Of a DNA stretch of 64,000 nucleotides, positions 18,834 to 27,452 are shown piece by piece. The position numbers and the translations under genes are program-made. Source of the DNA: Caldimonas thermodepolymerans (GTDB lineage Bacteria > Pseudomonadota > Gammaproteobacteria > Burkholderiales > Burkholderiaceae_C); assembly GCF_015476235.1 (NCBI RefSeq), contig NZ_CP064338.1, forward strand, positions 3,534,001 to 3,598,000, read 5' to 3'. Within the stretch, counting starts at the first letter, position 1. Each line of letters opens with the position of its first letter. The notes beneath the pieces are model-generated. The model searched no databases, was not told where the DNA came from, and was given only the letters and a program-made list of their open reading frames with translations.

Positions 18834-18904
18834 GGGGTTCCTCGCTCTGAGAAAGTGGACGGGATGACAGCGTGATGAATGGAATGGCGCAGGCCCCTGC
18901 GTCC

Positions 18905-19750
18905 TCAGGCGGACGCACAGGCCAGGAAACGTTGCAGACGGGAGTGCAGTGGCCGCGCCCAGGGTGCCTCGGCCGCGGCCGGGTCGAGGTAGCTCGACGG
19001 CCAGGCGGTCGCCAGCGACAGCACCGCCTCGTCGACCGGCACGCCGGCGGCGCGCAGGCGCTGCGCATAGGCCCGCGTCTCGTCGCGCAGCGGGTCGTCC
19101 TGCGCGGTGACGACCAGCGCGCGCGGCAGCCCCGCCAGGCGCATCGCGCGCGCCGGCGCCGCGTACGGATGCAGCGCGTCGGCCGCCTCGGCCAGGTACG
19201 CGCGCCAGCCGCCGGCCCACGGGCAGCCGGCCTCGCCCGCCCCGGCCGCGCGCAGCGAGGCGGTGGCCACGCACACGTCCAGCATCGGCGACAGCAGGAT
19301 CTGCCCGGCCAGGACCGGCCCGCCGCGGTCGCGCGCCATCAGCGCGAGCGCCGCCGCGAGGTTGCCGCCCGCCTCCTCGCCCGCCACGTACAGCGGTGCA
19401 CGCGCTGCGGCGAGCCGGCGGCGCTGCTGCTGCGCCCACACCAGCACCGCGTAGGCGCTTTCCAGCGGCCGCGGGAACGGGTGGGCCGGCGGGCGCGGAT
19501 AGTCCAGCGACAGCACCGCCGCCCCGGCCTCGCACAGCAGCCGGGCCACCGGCACGTCGTGCGCCGGCAGCCCCTGCACGAAGCTGCCGCCGTGCAGGTG
19601 CAGCACCAGCGGGCAGGCCGCACCGGGCCATCCGGGGCTTGCGTAGTAGCGCGCCGCCAGCTCGTGGACGCGGTCGACGGCGATCGCCATCGGCCGGCCC
19701 AGGCCGGGCAGCACGGCAGGAACAGCGGAAACGGAAGAAACAGGCCGCAT
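18905..19750 (-). CDS. LlpE-like alpha/beta-hydrolase with degraded catalytic site
   Basis: 281 residues. The fold is that of hormone-sensitive-lipase-type esterases: the oxyanion motif HGGSFVQG is intact and the Asp region DDPLRDE is kept. However, the nucleophile motif, normally GDSAGG, reads GEEAGG, replacing the catalytic Ser with Glu, and the usual HGF histidine segment is replaced by LATAWPSSY. The protein is therefore likely a pseudoenzyme. It is first in the efflux operon, divergent from the LysR gene, matching llpE in the Burkholderia ceo cluster as I remember it. The start could also be the Met 20 codons further in (MAIAVD); no clear ribosome site decides this. Confidence 0.75.
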   Translation of the reverse strand: MRPVSSVSAVPAVLPGLGRPMAIAVDRVHELAARYYASPGWPGAACPLVLHLHGGSFVQGLPAHDVPVARLLCEAGAAVLSLDYPRPPAHPFPRPLESAYAVLVWAQQQRRRLAAARAPLYVAGEEAGGNLAAALALMARDRGGPVLAGQILLSPMLDVCVATASLRAAGAGEAGCPWAGGWRAYLAEAADALHPYAAPARAMRLAGLPRALVVTAQDDPLRDETRAYAQRLRAAGVPVDEAVLSLATAWPSSYLDPAAAEAPWARPLHSRLQRFLACASA

Positions 19751-19783
19751 GGCGACAGCGCCGACGGACGGTGCCCGGATTTG

Positions 19784-19797
19784 TTGCGATGCGGCAA
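19784..19797. promoter_or_regulatory. Candidate LysR-box dyad between divergent genes
   Basis: TTGC-N6-GCAA lies in the 147-bp gap between the divergent esterase-like and LysR genes, where a LysR-type regulator would bind to control both. The spacing is close to, but not exactly, the T-N11-A rule, so this is only a candidate. Confidence 0.35.
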
Positions 19798-19897
19798 AAG
19801 ATAGGAGGGGCGGCCCGCCACATAAATTGCTGCACCGCTCATGCTTCATTTCAGGAGGACTAACAATCGCGGCCTGGTCTTGCGTTCCAATCACCCC

Positions 19898-20893
19898 ATG
19901 GACAGATTCCAGGCCATGCAGGTCTTCGTGCGCGTGGTGGAGGCCGGCACCTTCAGCAAGGCGGCAGACTCGCTGCAGCTGCCCAAGCCCACGGTGACGC
20001 GGCTGATCCAGGCCCTCGAGGCGCACCTGGAGACCAGGCTGCTCAACCGCACCACGCGCCGCGTCACCGTGACCGCCGACGGTGCGGCCTACTACGACCG
20101 CGCGCTGCGGCTGCTCAGCGAGCTCGACGAGCTGGAGTCGAGCATGTCGCGCGCACGGCGCAACCCCAAGGGCCGGCTGCGCATCGACGTCGCCGCGCCG
20201 GTGGCGCAGCTGCTGCTGATCCCTGCGCTGCCCGACTTCCACGCCCGCTATCCCGACATCCAGATCGACCTGGGCGTCACCGACCGGCCGGTGGACCTGA
20301 TCGGCGAGAACGTCGACTGCGTGCTGCGCGCCGGCGAGCTGACCGACCAGTCGCTGGTGGCGCGGCGCATCGGCGAGTTCCACAGCATCGTCTGCGCCTC
20401 GCCCGAATACCTCAGGCGCCACGGCACGCCCCGCCACCCGACCGACCTGGAAAGCGACCGGCACGTCGTGGTCAACCACTTCTCGCACCGCAGCGGGCGG
20501 ATCTTCCCGTTCCAGTTCACCGACGAGAAGGGCGAGCGGCTGGAGATCCGCGGGCGGCACGTGCTGTCGGTCAACGACGCCAGCGCGCTGCTTGCCGCGG
20601 GGCTGGCGGGACTGGGGGTGATCCGCACCTCCACCTTCATGGCGCAGATGCACATCGGCGCCGGCCACCTGGTGCCGCTGCTGCTCGACTGGTGCGCCGA
20701 TGCGGTGCCGATCTACGTGGTCTACCCGCCCAACCGGCACCTGAGCGCCAAGGTGCGCGTGTTCGTCGACTGGGTGGCCGACCTGTTCGCACGCAGCGAC
20801 CTGATCCACCGCAAGTGCAGCCTGCCCAAGCCGCAGCCCAACGCGGCGATGCCGGCGGCCGCGGACAACGGGGCGGTGGCGATGTCGGTCTGA
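19898..20893 (+). CDS. LysR-type regulator of the efflux operon
   Basis: 331 residues. The N-terminal winged helix-turn-helix (FVRVVEAGTFSKAADSLQLP through RLLNRTTRRVTVT) is that of the CrgA-like LysR subgroup, followed by the periplasmic-binding-like effector domain (RLRIDVAAPVAQLLLIPALP onwards). The C-terminal 30 residues are a Pro/Ala/Asn-rich tail. The ATG at MDRFQAM is chosen because the family begins there; an upstream extension would add an unlikely basic stretch. Divergent orientation from the RND operon, as with CeoR/MexT-type regulators, suggests it activates efflux in response to a small aromatic or lipophilic signal. Confidence 0.9.
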   Translation: MDRFQAMQVFVRVVEAGTFSKAADSLQLPKPTVTRLIQALEAHLETRLLNRTTRRVTVTADGAAYYDRALRLLSELDELESSMSRARRNPKGRLRIDVAAPVAQLLLIPALPDFHARYPDIQIDLGVTDRPVDLIGENVDCVLRAGELTDQSLVARRIGEFHSIVCASPEYLRRHGTPRHPTDLESDRHVVVNHFSHRSGRIFPFQFTDEKGERLEIRGRHVLSVNDASALLAAGLAGLGVIRTSTFMAQMHIGAGHLVPLLLDWCADAVPIYVVYPPNRHLSAKVRVFVDWVADLFARSDLIHRKCSLPKPQPNAAMPAAADNGAVAMSV

Positions 20894-20951
20894 AGCCGGC
20901 TGCCCGCGAATCCCCGCGTGCCGGACAGGCGAAAAACCGTCTACAGTGCGC

Positions 20952-20965
20952 CGTGAAATTTCACG
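20952..20965. promoter_or_regulatory. 14-bp perfect palindrome before the Bug receptor gene
   Basis: CGTGAAATTTCACG is perfectly self-complementary and sits 17 bases before the start codon, directly upstream of the TGGAGG ribosome site and just after a -10-like TACAGT (20942-20947). Placement between promoter and start suits a repressor operator. The regulator is not identifiable here. Confidence 0.55.
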
Positions 20966-20982
20966 CGCTCCCTGGAGGACCC

Positions 20983-21957
20983 ATGCTCAGACTCACCCGC
21001 CGCCTGTTCGCCGGCTCGCTCGCCCTTGCGGCGCTTGCCCTGTCGGCGCCGGCCTGGTCGCAGGCCCAACCCATCCGCATCCTGGTCGGCTTCCCGGCCG
21101 GCGGCGGCACCGACGCGATCGCGCGCATGCTGGCCGAGCGCCTGCGCGAGGAGCTGGGCCGCCCGGTGATCGTCGAGAACAAGCCGGGCGCCGGCGGCCA
21201 GCTGGCCGCGCAGGAGCTCAAGGCCTCGCCGCCCGACGGTCGCACCTACTTCATCACGCACGACCACACCATCTCCATCCTGCCGCTGGTGTCCAAGCAG
21301 CCCGGCTTCGACCCGGCCAAGGACTTCGTGCCGGTCGCCGGCTTCGCCAGCTTCGTCAACGGCCTGGCGGTCTCGGGCGGCACGCCCGCGAAGTCGCTGC
21401 AGGAATACATCGAATGGGTGCGCACCCAGCAGGGCGGCAAGGGCACCATCGGCGTGCCGGCGCCCGCCTCGACGCCGGAGTTCCTGGTCGGCGTGCTGGC
21501 GCAGACCTACAAGCTCGACCTGGTGGCCGTGCCCTACCGCGGCAGCGCGCCGATGATGGGCGACATGATGGGCAACCAGATCGCCGCCGGCATCGGCTCG
21601 GTGCCCGACTTCATCGAGAACCACAAGAACGGCCGCATCCGCATGGTCGCCGTGCTGGGCGGCCAGCGCCAGGCCATCCTGCCGGACGTGCCCACCTTCG
21701 CCGAACTGGGCATCAAGGGGCTGGAAGACCTGCCGTACTACGGCTTCTTCGCGCCGGCGGGCACGCCCAAGGCCGCGATCGACGAGTTCTCCAAGGCGCT
21801 GGCCAAGGTACTGGCCGTGCCCGAGGTGCGCGAGCGCCTGACCGCGCTGGGGCTGACCGTCGAGTTCATGAACTCGCAGCAGCTCGCGCAGCGCGAGCGC
21901 ACCTACGCGAAGGTCTGGGCCGAGATCATCCGCAAGAGCGGCTTCCAGCCGCAGTGA
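20983..21957 (+). CDS. Bug/TctC family tripartite tricarboxylate receptor
   Basis: 324 residues with a signal peptide ending at AWS-QAQ (about residue 23). IRILVGFPAGGGTDAIARMLAE is the diagnostic ligand-loop sequence of Bug proteins, and RPVIVENKPGAGGQLAAQEL follows as expected. They are periplasmic receptors for carboxylates, amino acids or amides; Burkholderiales carry many copies, mostly without adjacent TctAB membrane genes, as here. The start is supported by TGGAGG. A 14-bp palindrome just upstream suggests its own repressor. The ligand is not predictable. Confidence 0.92.
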   Translation: MLRLTRRLFAGSLALAALALSAPAWSQAQPIRILVGFPAGGGTDAIARMLAERLREELGRPVIVENKPGAGGQLAAQELKASPPDGRTYFITHDHTISILPLVSKQPGFDPAKDFVPVAGFASFVNGLAVSGGTPAKSLQEYIEWVRTQQGGKGTIGVPAPASTPEFLVGVLAQTYKLDLVAVPYRGSAPMMGDMMGNQIAAGIGSVPDFIENHKNGRIRMVAVLGGQRQAILPDVPTFAELGIKGLEDLPYYGFFAPAGTPKAAIDEFSKALAKVLAVPEVRERLTALGLTVEFMNSQQLAQRERTYAKVWAEIIRKSGFQPQ

Positions 21958-21990
21958 GGCCCGCGGCGCGGCGGGCCGCGGCCCGGCCGC

Positions 21991-22905
21991 TCAGAAGATC
22001 GAGCGGCCCGTCAGCGTCGTGAACATCTCCAGCGCCAGCGAGCCGGCGTGCGAATTGCCGGCTTCGTCCAGCCGCGGCGACCACACGCAGATCCCGCAGG
22101 TGTCCGGGATCACCGCGACGATGCCGCCGCCCACCCCGCTCTTGGCCGGCAGCCCGACGCGGAACGCGAAGTCCCCCGCCGCGTCGTAGGTGCCGCAGGT
22201 CAGCATCAGCGCGCTCAGGCGCTTGGACAGGCTGGCCGTCAGCACCCGCTCGCCGTTGAGCGGGTTCACGCCCCGGTTGGCGAGGAACAGCATCGAGCGC
22301 GCCAGGTCCACGCAGTGCATCTCGATGGCGCACTGGTGGCAGTAGACGTCCAGCACCTTGTCGACCGGGTTGCGCAGGTTGCCGAAGCTTTTCATGAAGT
22401 GCGCCATCGCCGCGTTGCGGTCGGCGTGCATGCGCTCCGAGCGGGCCACGCGCGGGTTCCAGGTCACCTCGGGGTTGCCGGACAGCCGGCGCAGCAGGCC
22501 GGTCACCACGTGCTCGGGCACCGCATGGCGCGAGCACAGGATGTCGGTGACCACCAGCGCGCCGGCGTTGATGAACGGGTTGCGCGGCCGGCCGCATTCG
22601 GCCTCCAGCTGCACCAGCGAGTTGAACGGCGTGCCCGACGGCTCGCGCCCGACACGCTCCCACAGCGCATCGCCTTCGGCCTGCAATGCCAGCACCAGCG
22701 CGAACAGCTTGGAGATGCTCTGGATCGAGAACGGCACGCAGGCGTCGCCCACCGCGTGGACCTCGCCGGCCAGCGTGACGACCGCCATGCCGAACTGGCG
22801 CGGCGGCACGCCGGCCAGCTCCGGGATGTAGGTCGCGACCTGTCCGCGCTCCAGCTCGGGCTGGATCGCGGCGTGGATATGTTCGAGAACGGAAGGGTAG
22901 TCCAT
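21991..22905 (-). CDS. glsA: Glutaminase (beta-lactamase-fold type)
   Basis: 304 residues, normal for this family. The catalytic Ser-x-x-Lys is SISK (Ser63, Lys66); other conserved blocks are GTPFNSLVQLE, RNPFINAGALVV, SGNPEVTWN and AKSGVGGGIVAVIP. It hydrolyses glutamine to glutamate and ammonia in the cytoplasm. The start MDYPSVLEH is chosen because the family begins there and the upstream extension is basic and unconserved. The gene converges on the Bug receptor; its product links functionally with gdhA 10 kb away. Confidence 0.94.
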   Translation of the reverse strand: MDYPSVLEHIHAAIQPELERGQVATYIPELAGVPPRQFGMAVVTLAGEVHAVGDACVPFSIQSISKLFALVLALQAEGDALWERVGREPSGTPFNSLVQLEAECGRPRNPFINAGALVVTDILCSRHAVPEHVVTGLLRRLSGNPEVTWNPRVARSERMHADRNAAMAHFMKSFGNLRNPVDKVLDVYCHQCAIEMHCVDLARSMLFLANRGVNPLNGERVLTASLSKRLSALMLTCGTYDAAGDFAFRVGLPAKSGVGGGIVAVIPDTCGICVWSPRLDEAGNSHAGSLALEMFTTLTGRSIF

Positions 22906-22984
22906 GCGGGTGCAGCGGTAGGCTCGCCACCCGCATTGTGAGCGGCTTGGCGGCCGCAGGGGGCCCGAGCCCCCTTGCACGCCG

Positions 22985-23206
22985 TCAGGTGGTGCCGTCG
23001 CCCTCCTCCTCGCCGGGCGGGCCGCCGGGCACCGGGTCGTTGCCGACCTGCGGCGACGGCCGCACCCGGCTGGCAGCGCTGCCGGTGCGCTTGACCTGCC
23101 CGCGGGCGGGGTTCAGCGTTTCGAGGATCTGTTCGCCTTCGCGAACGAGGTCGCGGCGCTCGACACGAGGCCGACCCGGGCCGGCCGGCCTGGATGCATT
23201 GGGCAT
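22985..23206 (-). CDS. Small basic/disordered protein of unknown function
   Basis: 73 residues, rich in Pro, Gly, Arg and Glu, with no hydrophobic core; probably intrinsically disordered. It is accepted as a gene because a GGAGGAG ribosome site stands just before its ATG and the frame fills the gap between glsA and the ATPase gene. A short basic N-terminus (SRPAGPGRPRVERRD) and acidic C-terminus are the only visible features. No family is recognised. Confidence 0.55.
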   Translation of the reverse strand: MPNASRPAGPGRPRVERRDLVREGEQILETLNPARGQVKRTGSAASRVRPSPQVGNDPVPGGPPGEEEGDGTT

Positions 23207-23282
23207 GGCGTCTCCTCCAGTGCTGCTGTGAGCCTGAGCCGCGGCGGCCCACGACGGACCGCCGCCCCCGCCGGCCCGGCAA

Positions 23283-24272
23283 TCACCGTGCCGCGGCCGG
23301 CACCTCCTGCCAGCGCGCGCAGCGCAGCTCGTGCCCGGCCGTGACGGCCTCGACGGACGGCAGGCGCGGGTCGCAGGTGGCCGCCACCTGCCAGGCGCAG
23401 CGCGGCGCGAACGGGCAGCCTGCCGGCAAGTCTGCCAGTTCGGGCACGCGGCCGGCAATGGTGGGCAGGCGCCGGTCGCGCGGCGCGCCCAGGCGCGGGC
23501 GGGCCGCCAGCAGGCCCTGGGTGTAGGGATGCCGCGGGTGGTGCAGCACCTCGCCGACCGGGCCGCTTTCGACCGCCACGCCGCCGTACATCACCATCAC
23601 CCGCTGCACCGTCTGCGCGATCACGGCCAGGTCGTGCGAGATCAGCATCAGCGCCATGCCGCGGCTGCGCACCAGCTCGTCGATCAGCAGCAGGATCTCG
23701 CGCTGCAGCGTCACGTCCAGCGCGGTGGTCGGCTCGTCGGCGATCAGCAGCGCCGGCTCGCAGGCCAGCGCCATCGCGATCACGACGCGCTGGCGCTGCC
23801 CGCCGCTGAGCTCGTGCGGGTAGGCGTCGAGCCGGCGCGCGGCCTGCGGCAGCCGCACCTGCTCGAGCAACTGCAGCGCCTGGGCGCGCGCCGCGCGCGC
23901 ATCCAGCCCGCGGTGCAGGCGCAGCGGCTCGGCCAGCTGCCGGCCGATGGTGTGCACCGGGTTCAGCGCGGTCATCGGTTCCTGGAACACCATCGCCAGG
24001 CGCGCGCCGCGCAGGCGGCACAGCTCGCGGTCCGGCAGGCCGACCAGCTCGCGCCCTTCCAGGCGGATCGAGCCCTCGACGCGCGCGCCCTCGGGCAGCA
24101 GGCCCATCAGCGCCAGCGCCAGCATGGACTTGCCGCAGCCCGACTCGCCCACCACGCCCAGCGTCTCGCCGCGCCGCAGCGCGAAGGACAGCTCGCGCAG
24201 CGCGCGCGCCGGCCCGCGCGCGGTGGGCAGGGTCACGCGCAGGTCGCGCACCTCGAGCAGCGGCGCGCTCAC
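23283..24272 (-). CDS. Dipeptide ABC transporter ATP-binding protein (DppD/OppD type)
   Basis: 329 residues. Walker A GESGCGKSM (about residue 44), MVFQEPMTALNP, signature SGGQRQR, Walker B LLIADEPTTALD and H-loop ISHDLAV are all present. The C-terminal oligopeptide-transporter extension with GCPFAPRC and later Cys residues (CDPRLP, LRCARW), probably a [4Fe-4S]- or metal-binding region, marks it as the D subunit. Translation starts at GTG, overlapping the permease stop (GTGA). Its F partner is missing here and is probably the orphan ATPase at 12.1 kb. Confidence 0.92.
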   Translation of the reverse strand: MSAPLLEVRDLRVTLPTARGPARALRELSFALRRGETLGVVGESGCGKSMLALALMGLLPEGARVEGSIRLEGRELVGLPDRELCRLRGARLAMVFQEPMTALNPVHTIGRQLAEPLRLHRGLDARAARAQALQLLEQVRLPQAARRLDAYPHELSGGQRQRVVIAMALACEPALLIADEPTTALDVTLQREILLLIDELVRSRGMALMLISHDLAVIAQTVQRVMVMYGGVAVESGPVGEVLHHPRHPYTQGLLAARPRLGAPRDRRLPTIAGRVPELADLPAGCPFAPRCAWQVAATCDPRLPSVEAVTAGHELRCARWQEVPAAAR

Positions 24273-25129
24273 CGGCGTCCCCTCGCGACCTTGGGATCGA
24301 GCAGGTCGCGCAGCCCGTCGCCCAGCAGGTTCAGCCCCAGCACCGACAGCGCGATCGCCACGCCGGGGTAGATCGCCAGCTGCGGAGCCTGGAACAGCTG
24401 GGTCTGCGCCTCGTTGAGCATGCGGCCCCAGGACGGCTGCGGCGGCTGCGTGCCCAGGCCCAGGTAGGACAGCGCCGCCTCGGCGAGGATCGCGGTGGCG
24501 AACTGGATGGTCGCCTGCACGATCAGCACCGGCGCGATGTTGGGCAGCACGTGCTCGAGCGTGATCCGCCACGCCCCCTTGCCGCAGGCGCGCGCGGCGA
24601 GCACGTAGTCGCGAGCCCACACCGCGTTGGCCGAGCCGCGCGTCACGCGCGCGAACACCGGGATGTTGAAGATGCCGATCGCGACGATCGAGGTCAGCAG
24701 CCCCGGGCCGTAGATGGCCGACAGCATCAGCGCGGTCAGCAGCGCCGGGAACGCGAAGGTGAAGTCCGCCAGGCGCATCACCACCTCCTCGATCCAGCCG
24801 CGCCGCGCGGCGGCCAGCGCGCCCAGCGAGACGCCGAACGCCAGCCCGATGCCCACCGCGACGATGCCCACCAGGATGGAGTTCTGCGCGCCCACCAGCA
24901 GCAGCGTGCCGACGTCGCGCCCCAGGCTGTCGGTGCCCAGCCAGTGCTGCGCCGACGGCGGCTGCAGCTTGTTGGGCACGTCGATGTCGTGCGGCGGGTA
25001 CGGCGTCCACACCAGCGACAGCGCCGCCGCCGCCAGCAGCAGCGCGACCAGCACCGCCCCGGCGACGAAGGCCGGGTGCCGGCGCGCCTGCGCCGCGAAG
25101 CCGGGGGCGATGGCCTGCGTCGTGCTCAT
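24269..25129 (-). CDS. Dipeptide ABC transporter permease (DppC/OppC type)
   Basis: 286 residues. HWLGTDSLGRDVGTLLLVGAQ is the hallmark DppC/OppC segment after the first helix; five further hydrophobic helices and the EAA-type loop (ACGKGAWRITLEHVLPNIAP) follow, and LSYLGLGTQPPQPSWG is another family signature. Four-base overlaps with the genes on both sides (ATGA upstream, GTGA downstream) show tight coupling in the order B-C-D. Confidence 0.93.
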   Translation of the reverse strand: MSTTQAIAPGFAAQARRHPAFVAGAVLVALLLAAAALSLVWTPYPPHDIDVPNKLQPPSAQHWLGTDSLGRDVGTLLLVGAQNSILVGIVAVGIGLAFGVSLGALAAARRGWIEEVVMRLADFTFAFPALLTALMLSAIYGPGLLTSIVAIGIFNIPVFARVTRGSANAVWARDYVLAARACGKGAWRITLEHVLPNIAPVLIVQATIQFATAILAEAALSYLGLGTQPPQPSWGRMLNEAQTQLFQAPQLAIYPGVAIALSVLGLNLLGDGLRDLLDPKVARGRR

Positions 25130-26088
25130 GAGGTCCGCCGGCGCAGGCGCGGGTCGATCAGCACGTACAGCAGGTCGACCGCGAAGTTGATCAGCACCAC
25201 CGCCGCCGCGAGCAGCATGATGACGTCGCGCACCACGACCACGTCGCGGTTGGCGATGGCCTGGAACACCAGCCGCCCCAGGCCGGGCAGGTAGAAGACG
25301 TTCTCGACCACGATGGTGCCGGTCAGCAGGTTGCCGAACTGCAGGCCCATGATCGTGACCACCGGGATCATCGCGTTGCGCAGCACGTGCTTCCACAGCA
25401 CGGCGCGCCGGGACAGGCCCTTGGCGCGGGCGGTGCGCACGAAGTCCTCGCGCATCACCTCGAGCACCGCCGAGCGCGTCACGCGCGCCAGGATCGCCGC
25501 CTGCACCACCGCGAGCGCGACCGCCGGCAGCAGCAGCGACCTCAGGCCCGGCCACAGCCCGCCGCCGTCCTCCTCGCGCCAGCCGGGAAAGCCGCCGGCC
25601 GAGAACCACTGCAGCTTGACCGAGAACAGCAGGATCAGCAGGATCGCGAACCAGAAGTTGGGGATCGCGATGCCGACCTGGCTGGCCGCCATCACGCCCA
25701 CGTCGCCGAGCCGGTTGTGGTGCGAGGCCGCGTACAGGCCCGCGGCCAGCGCGAGCACGGTGGTCAGCACCATCGCCATCACCGCCAGCGGCAGCGTGAC
25801 CTGCAGGCGCTCGGCGATCAGCTCGGCGATCGGGGTGTCGTAGGCATAGCTGGTGCCCAGGTCGCCGCTCAGCAGCCCGCCCACCCAGTGCAGGTAGCGC
25901 GGAAGCGGCGGCTGGTCCAGCCCCAGCTTCCGCGCCAGCGCCTCGACCGCCTCCGGCGTGGCGGTGGCGCCCAGCATCACCTGCGCCGCGTTGCCGGGCA
26001 GGATCTCCATCACCGCGAAGATCGCGACGGAGGCGAACAGCAGGGTGGCCAGCAGGCTGGCGGCGCGTTGCAACAGGTACAGGGGCAT
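25126..26088 (-). CDS. Dipeptide ABC transporter permease (DppB/OppB type)
   Basis: 320 residues with six hydrophobic segments. MEILPGNAAQVMLG, LGLDQPPLPRYLHW, the PTIAE-like sequence DTPIAELIAERL, the EAA loop ARAKGLSRRAVLWKHVLRNA and the ending YVLIDPRLR are standard DppB features. The ATG at MPLYLLQRA is preferred over an in-frame TTG 12 bases upstream. It is first in the transporter operon and lies 82 bases after the broken tyrB gene in the same direction. Confidence 0.92.
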   Translation of the reverse strand: MPLYLLQRAASLLATLLFASVAIFAVMEILPGNAAQVMLGATATPEAVEALARKLGLDQPPLPRYLHWVGGLLSGDLGTSYAYDTPIAELIAERLQVTLPLAVMAMVLTTVLALAAGLYAASHHNRLGDVGVMAASQVGIAIPNFWFAILLILLFSVKLQWFSAGGFPGWREEDGGGLWPGLRSLLLPAVALAVVQAAILARVTRSAVLEVMREDFVRTARAKGLSRRAVLWKHVLRNAMIPVVTIMGLQFGNLLTGTIVVENVFYLPGLGRLVFQAIANRDVVVVRDVIMLLAAAVVLINFAVDLLYVLIDPRLRRRTS

Positions 26089-26170
26089 GGGTCGCGGCAA
26101 GGCTAACGGCCCCCGGCAGGCTTGACAAGGGCGGCTTCCCGGCGCCGCCCGTGCCGCGCGGCCGACCCGC

Positions 26171-27411
26171 TCAGGCCAGCACCGCCGCCATCGCGACCGC
26201 GACGGCCTCGACGTTGTTCTGGTTCAGCCCGGCCACGCACATGCGGCCCGAGCGCACCAGGTAGACGCCGTGCTCCTCGCGCAGGCGGTCGACCTGCTCC
26301 GGCGACAGCCCGGTGTAGCTGAACATGCCGCGCTGCCGGATGAAGTAGTCGAAGTTGCGCCCGGGGAGCTTGGCGCTCAGCACCTCGTGCAGCCGCGCGC
26401 GCATGGCCTTGATGCGCTCGCGCATGCCGCCCAGCTCGGTGGCCCAGCGGTCGTACAGCGCCGGGGTGGTCAGCACCCGGGCGACGATCTGCCCGCCATG
26501 GGTCGGCGGGCTGGAGTAGTTGCGGCGCACCGCGGCCTTGAGCTGGCCCAGCACGCGCTGGAGTAGTTGCGGCGCACCGCGGCCTTGAGCTGGCCCAGCA
26601 CGCGCTCGGCCTGCCCGGCATCGGGGCACACCACGCTCAGCGCGCCGCAGCGCTCGCCGTACAGCGAGAAGCTCTTGGAGAAGGAGCTGGCGACGAAGAA
26701 GCAGATCCCCGCATCGGCCAGCGCGCGGATCGCGAAGGCGTCCTCCTCGATGCCGTCGCCGAAGCCCTGGTAGGCGATGTCCACGTAGGGGATCAGCCGG
26801 CGCTCGCGGATCACGGGGATCAGCTCGGCCCACTGCTCGCGCGACAGGTCCACCCCGGTCGGGTTGTGGCAGCAGGCGTGCAGCAGCACGATGCTGGCCG
26901 CCGGCAGCTGCCTGATGGTGGCCAGCATCTCGTCGAACTTCACCCCGCCGGTGGCCGGGTCGTAGTAGGGGTAGGTGTGCACCGGGAAGCCCGCCCCCTC
27001 GAACATCGCGCGGTGGTTGTCCCAGGTCGGGTCGCTGACCCAGACATGCGAGTCGCCGAAGTAGCGCTTCAGGAAGTCGCCGCCCACCTTCAGCCCGCCC
27101 GAGCCGCCCAGGGTCTGCACCGTGCAGATGCGGCCGCTGCGCACCGCCTCGTGGCCGGCGCCGAACAGCAGGTGCTGCACCGCCTGGCGGTAGTTGGCCG
27201 CACCTTCCATCGGCTGGTAGGGACGCGGGCCGATGTGCTGCAGCATCGCGGCCTCGGCCTCGCGCACCGCCTCCATCACCGGCAGGCGGCCGGCGTCGTC
27301 GAAGTACATCCCGATGCTCAGGTTGACCTTGTGGGGACGCGGGTCCTTCTGGAAGTCCTCGTTCAGGGTCAGGATCGGATCGCCGGCATACGGTTCGACG
27401 TGCTGGAACAT
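26171..27411 (-). pseudogene. tyrB: tyrB aromatic/aspartate aminotransferase, frameshifted by 47-bp tandem duplication
   Basis: The N-terminal 285 codons closely follow E. coli-type Tyr[38 protein letters not shown] and the PLP lysine Lys246 in [13 protein letters not shown]. An exact 47-bp repeat then duplicates the codons for [16 protein letters not shown]; because 47 is not a multiple of three, the frame is lost and a stop follows soon. The C-terminal part, including the substrate arginine region [10 protein letters not shown], continues intact in another frame. Removing one repeat copy leaves 1194 bases, a perfect 397-residue enzyme, the usual length. Either a recent mutation or an assembly/read error; no other decay is visible. 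Confidence 0.85.
26511..26604. repeat. Exact 47-bp tandem direct duplication
   Basis: Two identical 47-base units abut (26511-26557 and 26558-26604) inside the tyrB reading frame, each beginning CTGGAGTAGTTG. The units are identical at every position, so the event is very recent or artefactual. Confidence 0.95.
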
Positions 27412-27452
27412 GCGCTACTCCTAGGCTGAAACCCGGCGATTATCCCGCCCGC

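Noticed and set aside
26171-26833. The C-terminal tyrB piece as an independent gene.
   Set aside because: Its open frame begins in shadow sequence and only becomes aminotransferase after the duplicated unit, so it is the tail of the broken gene.
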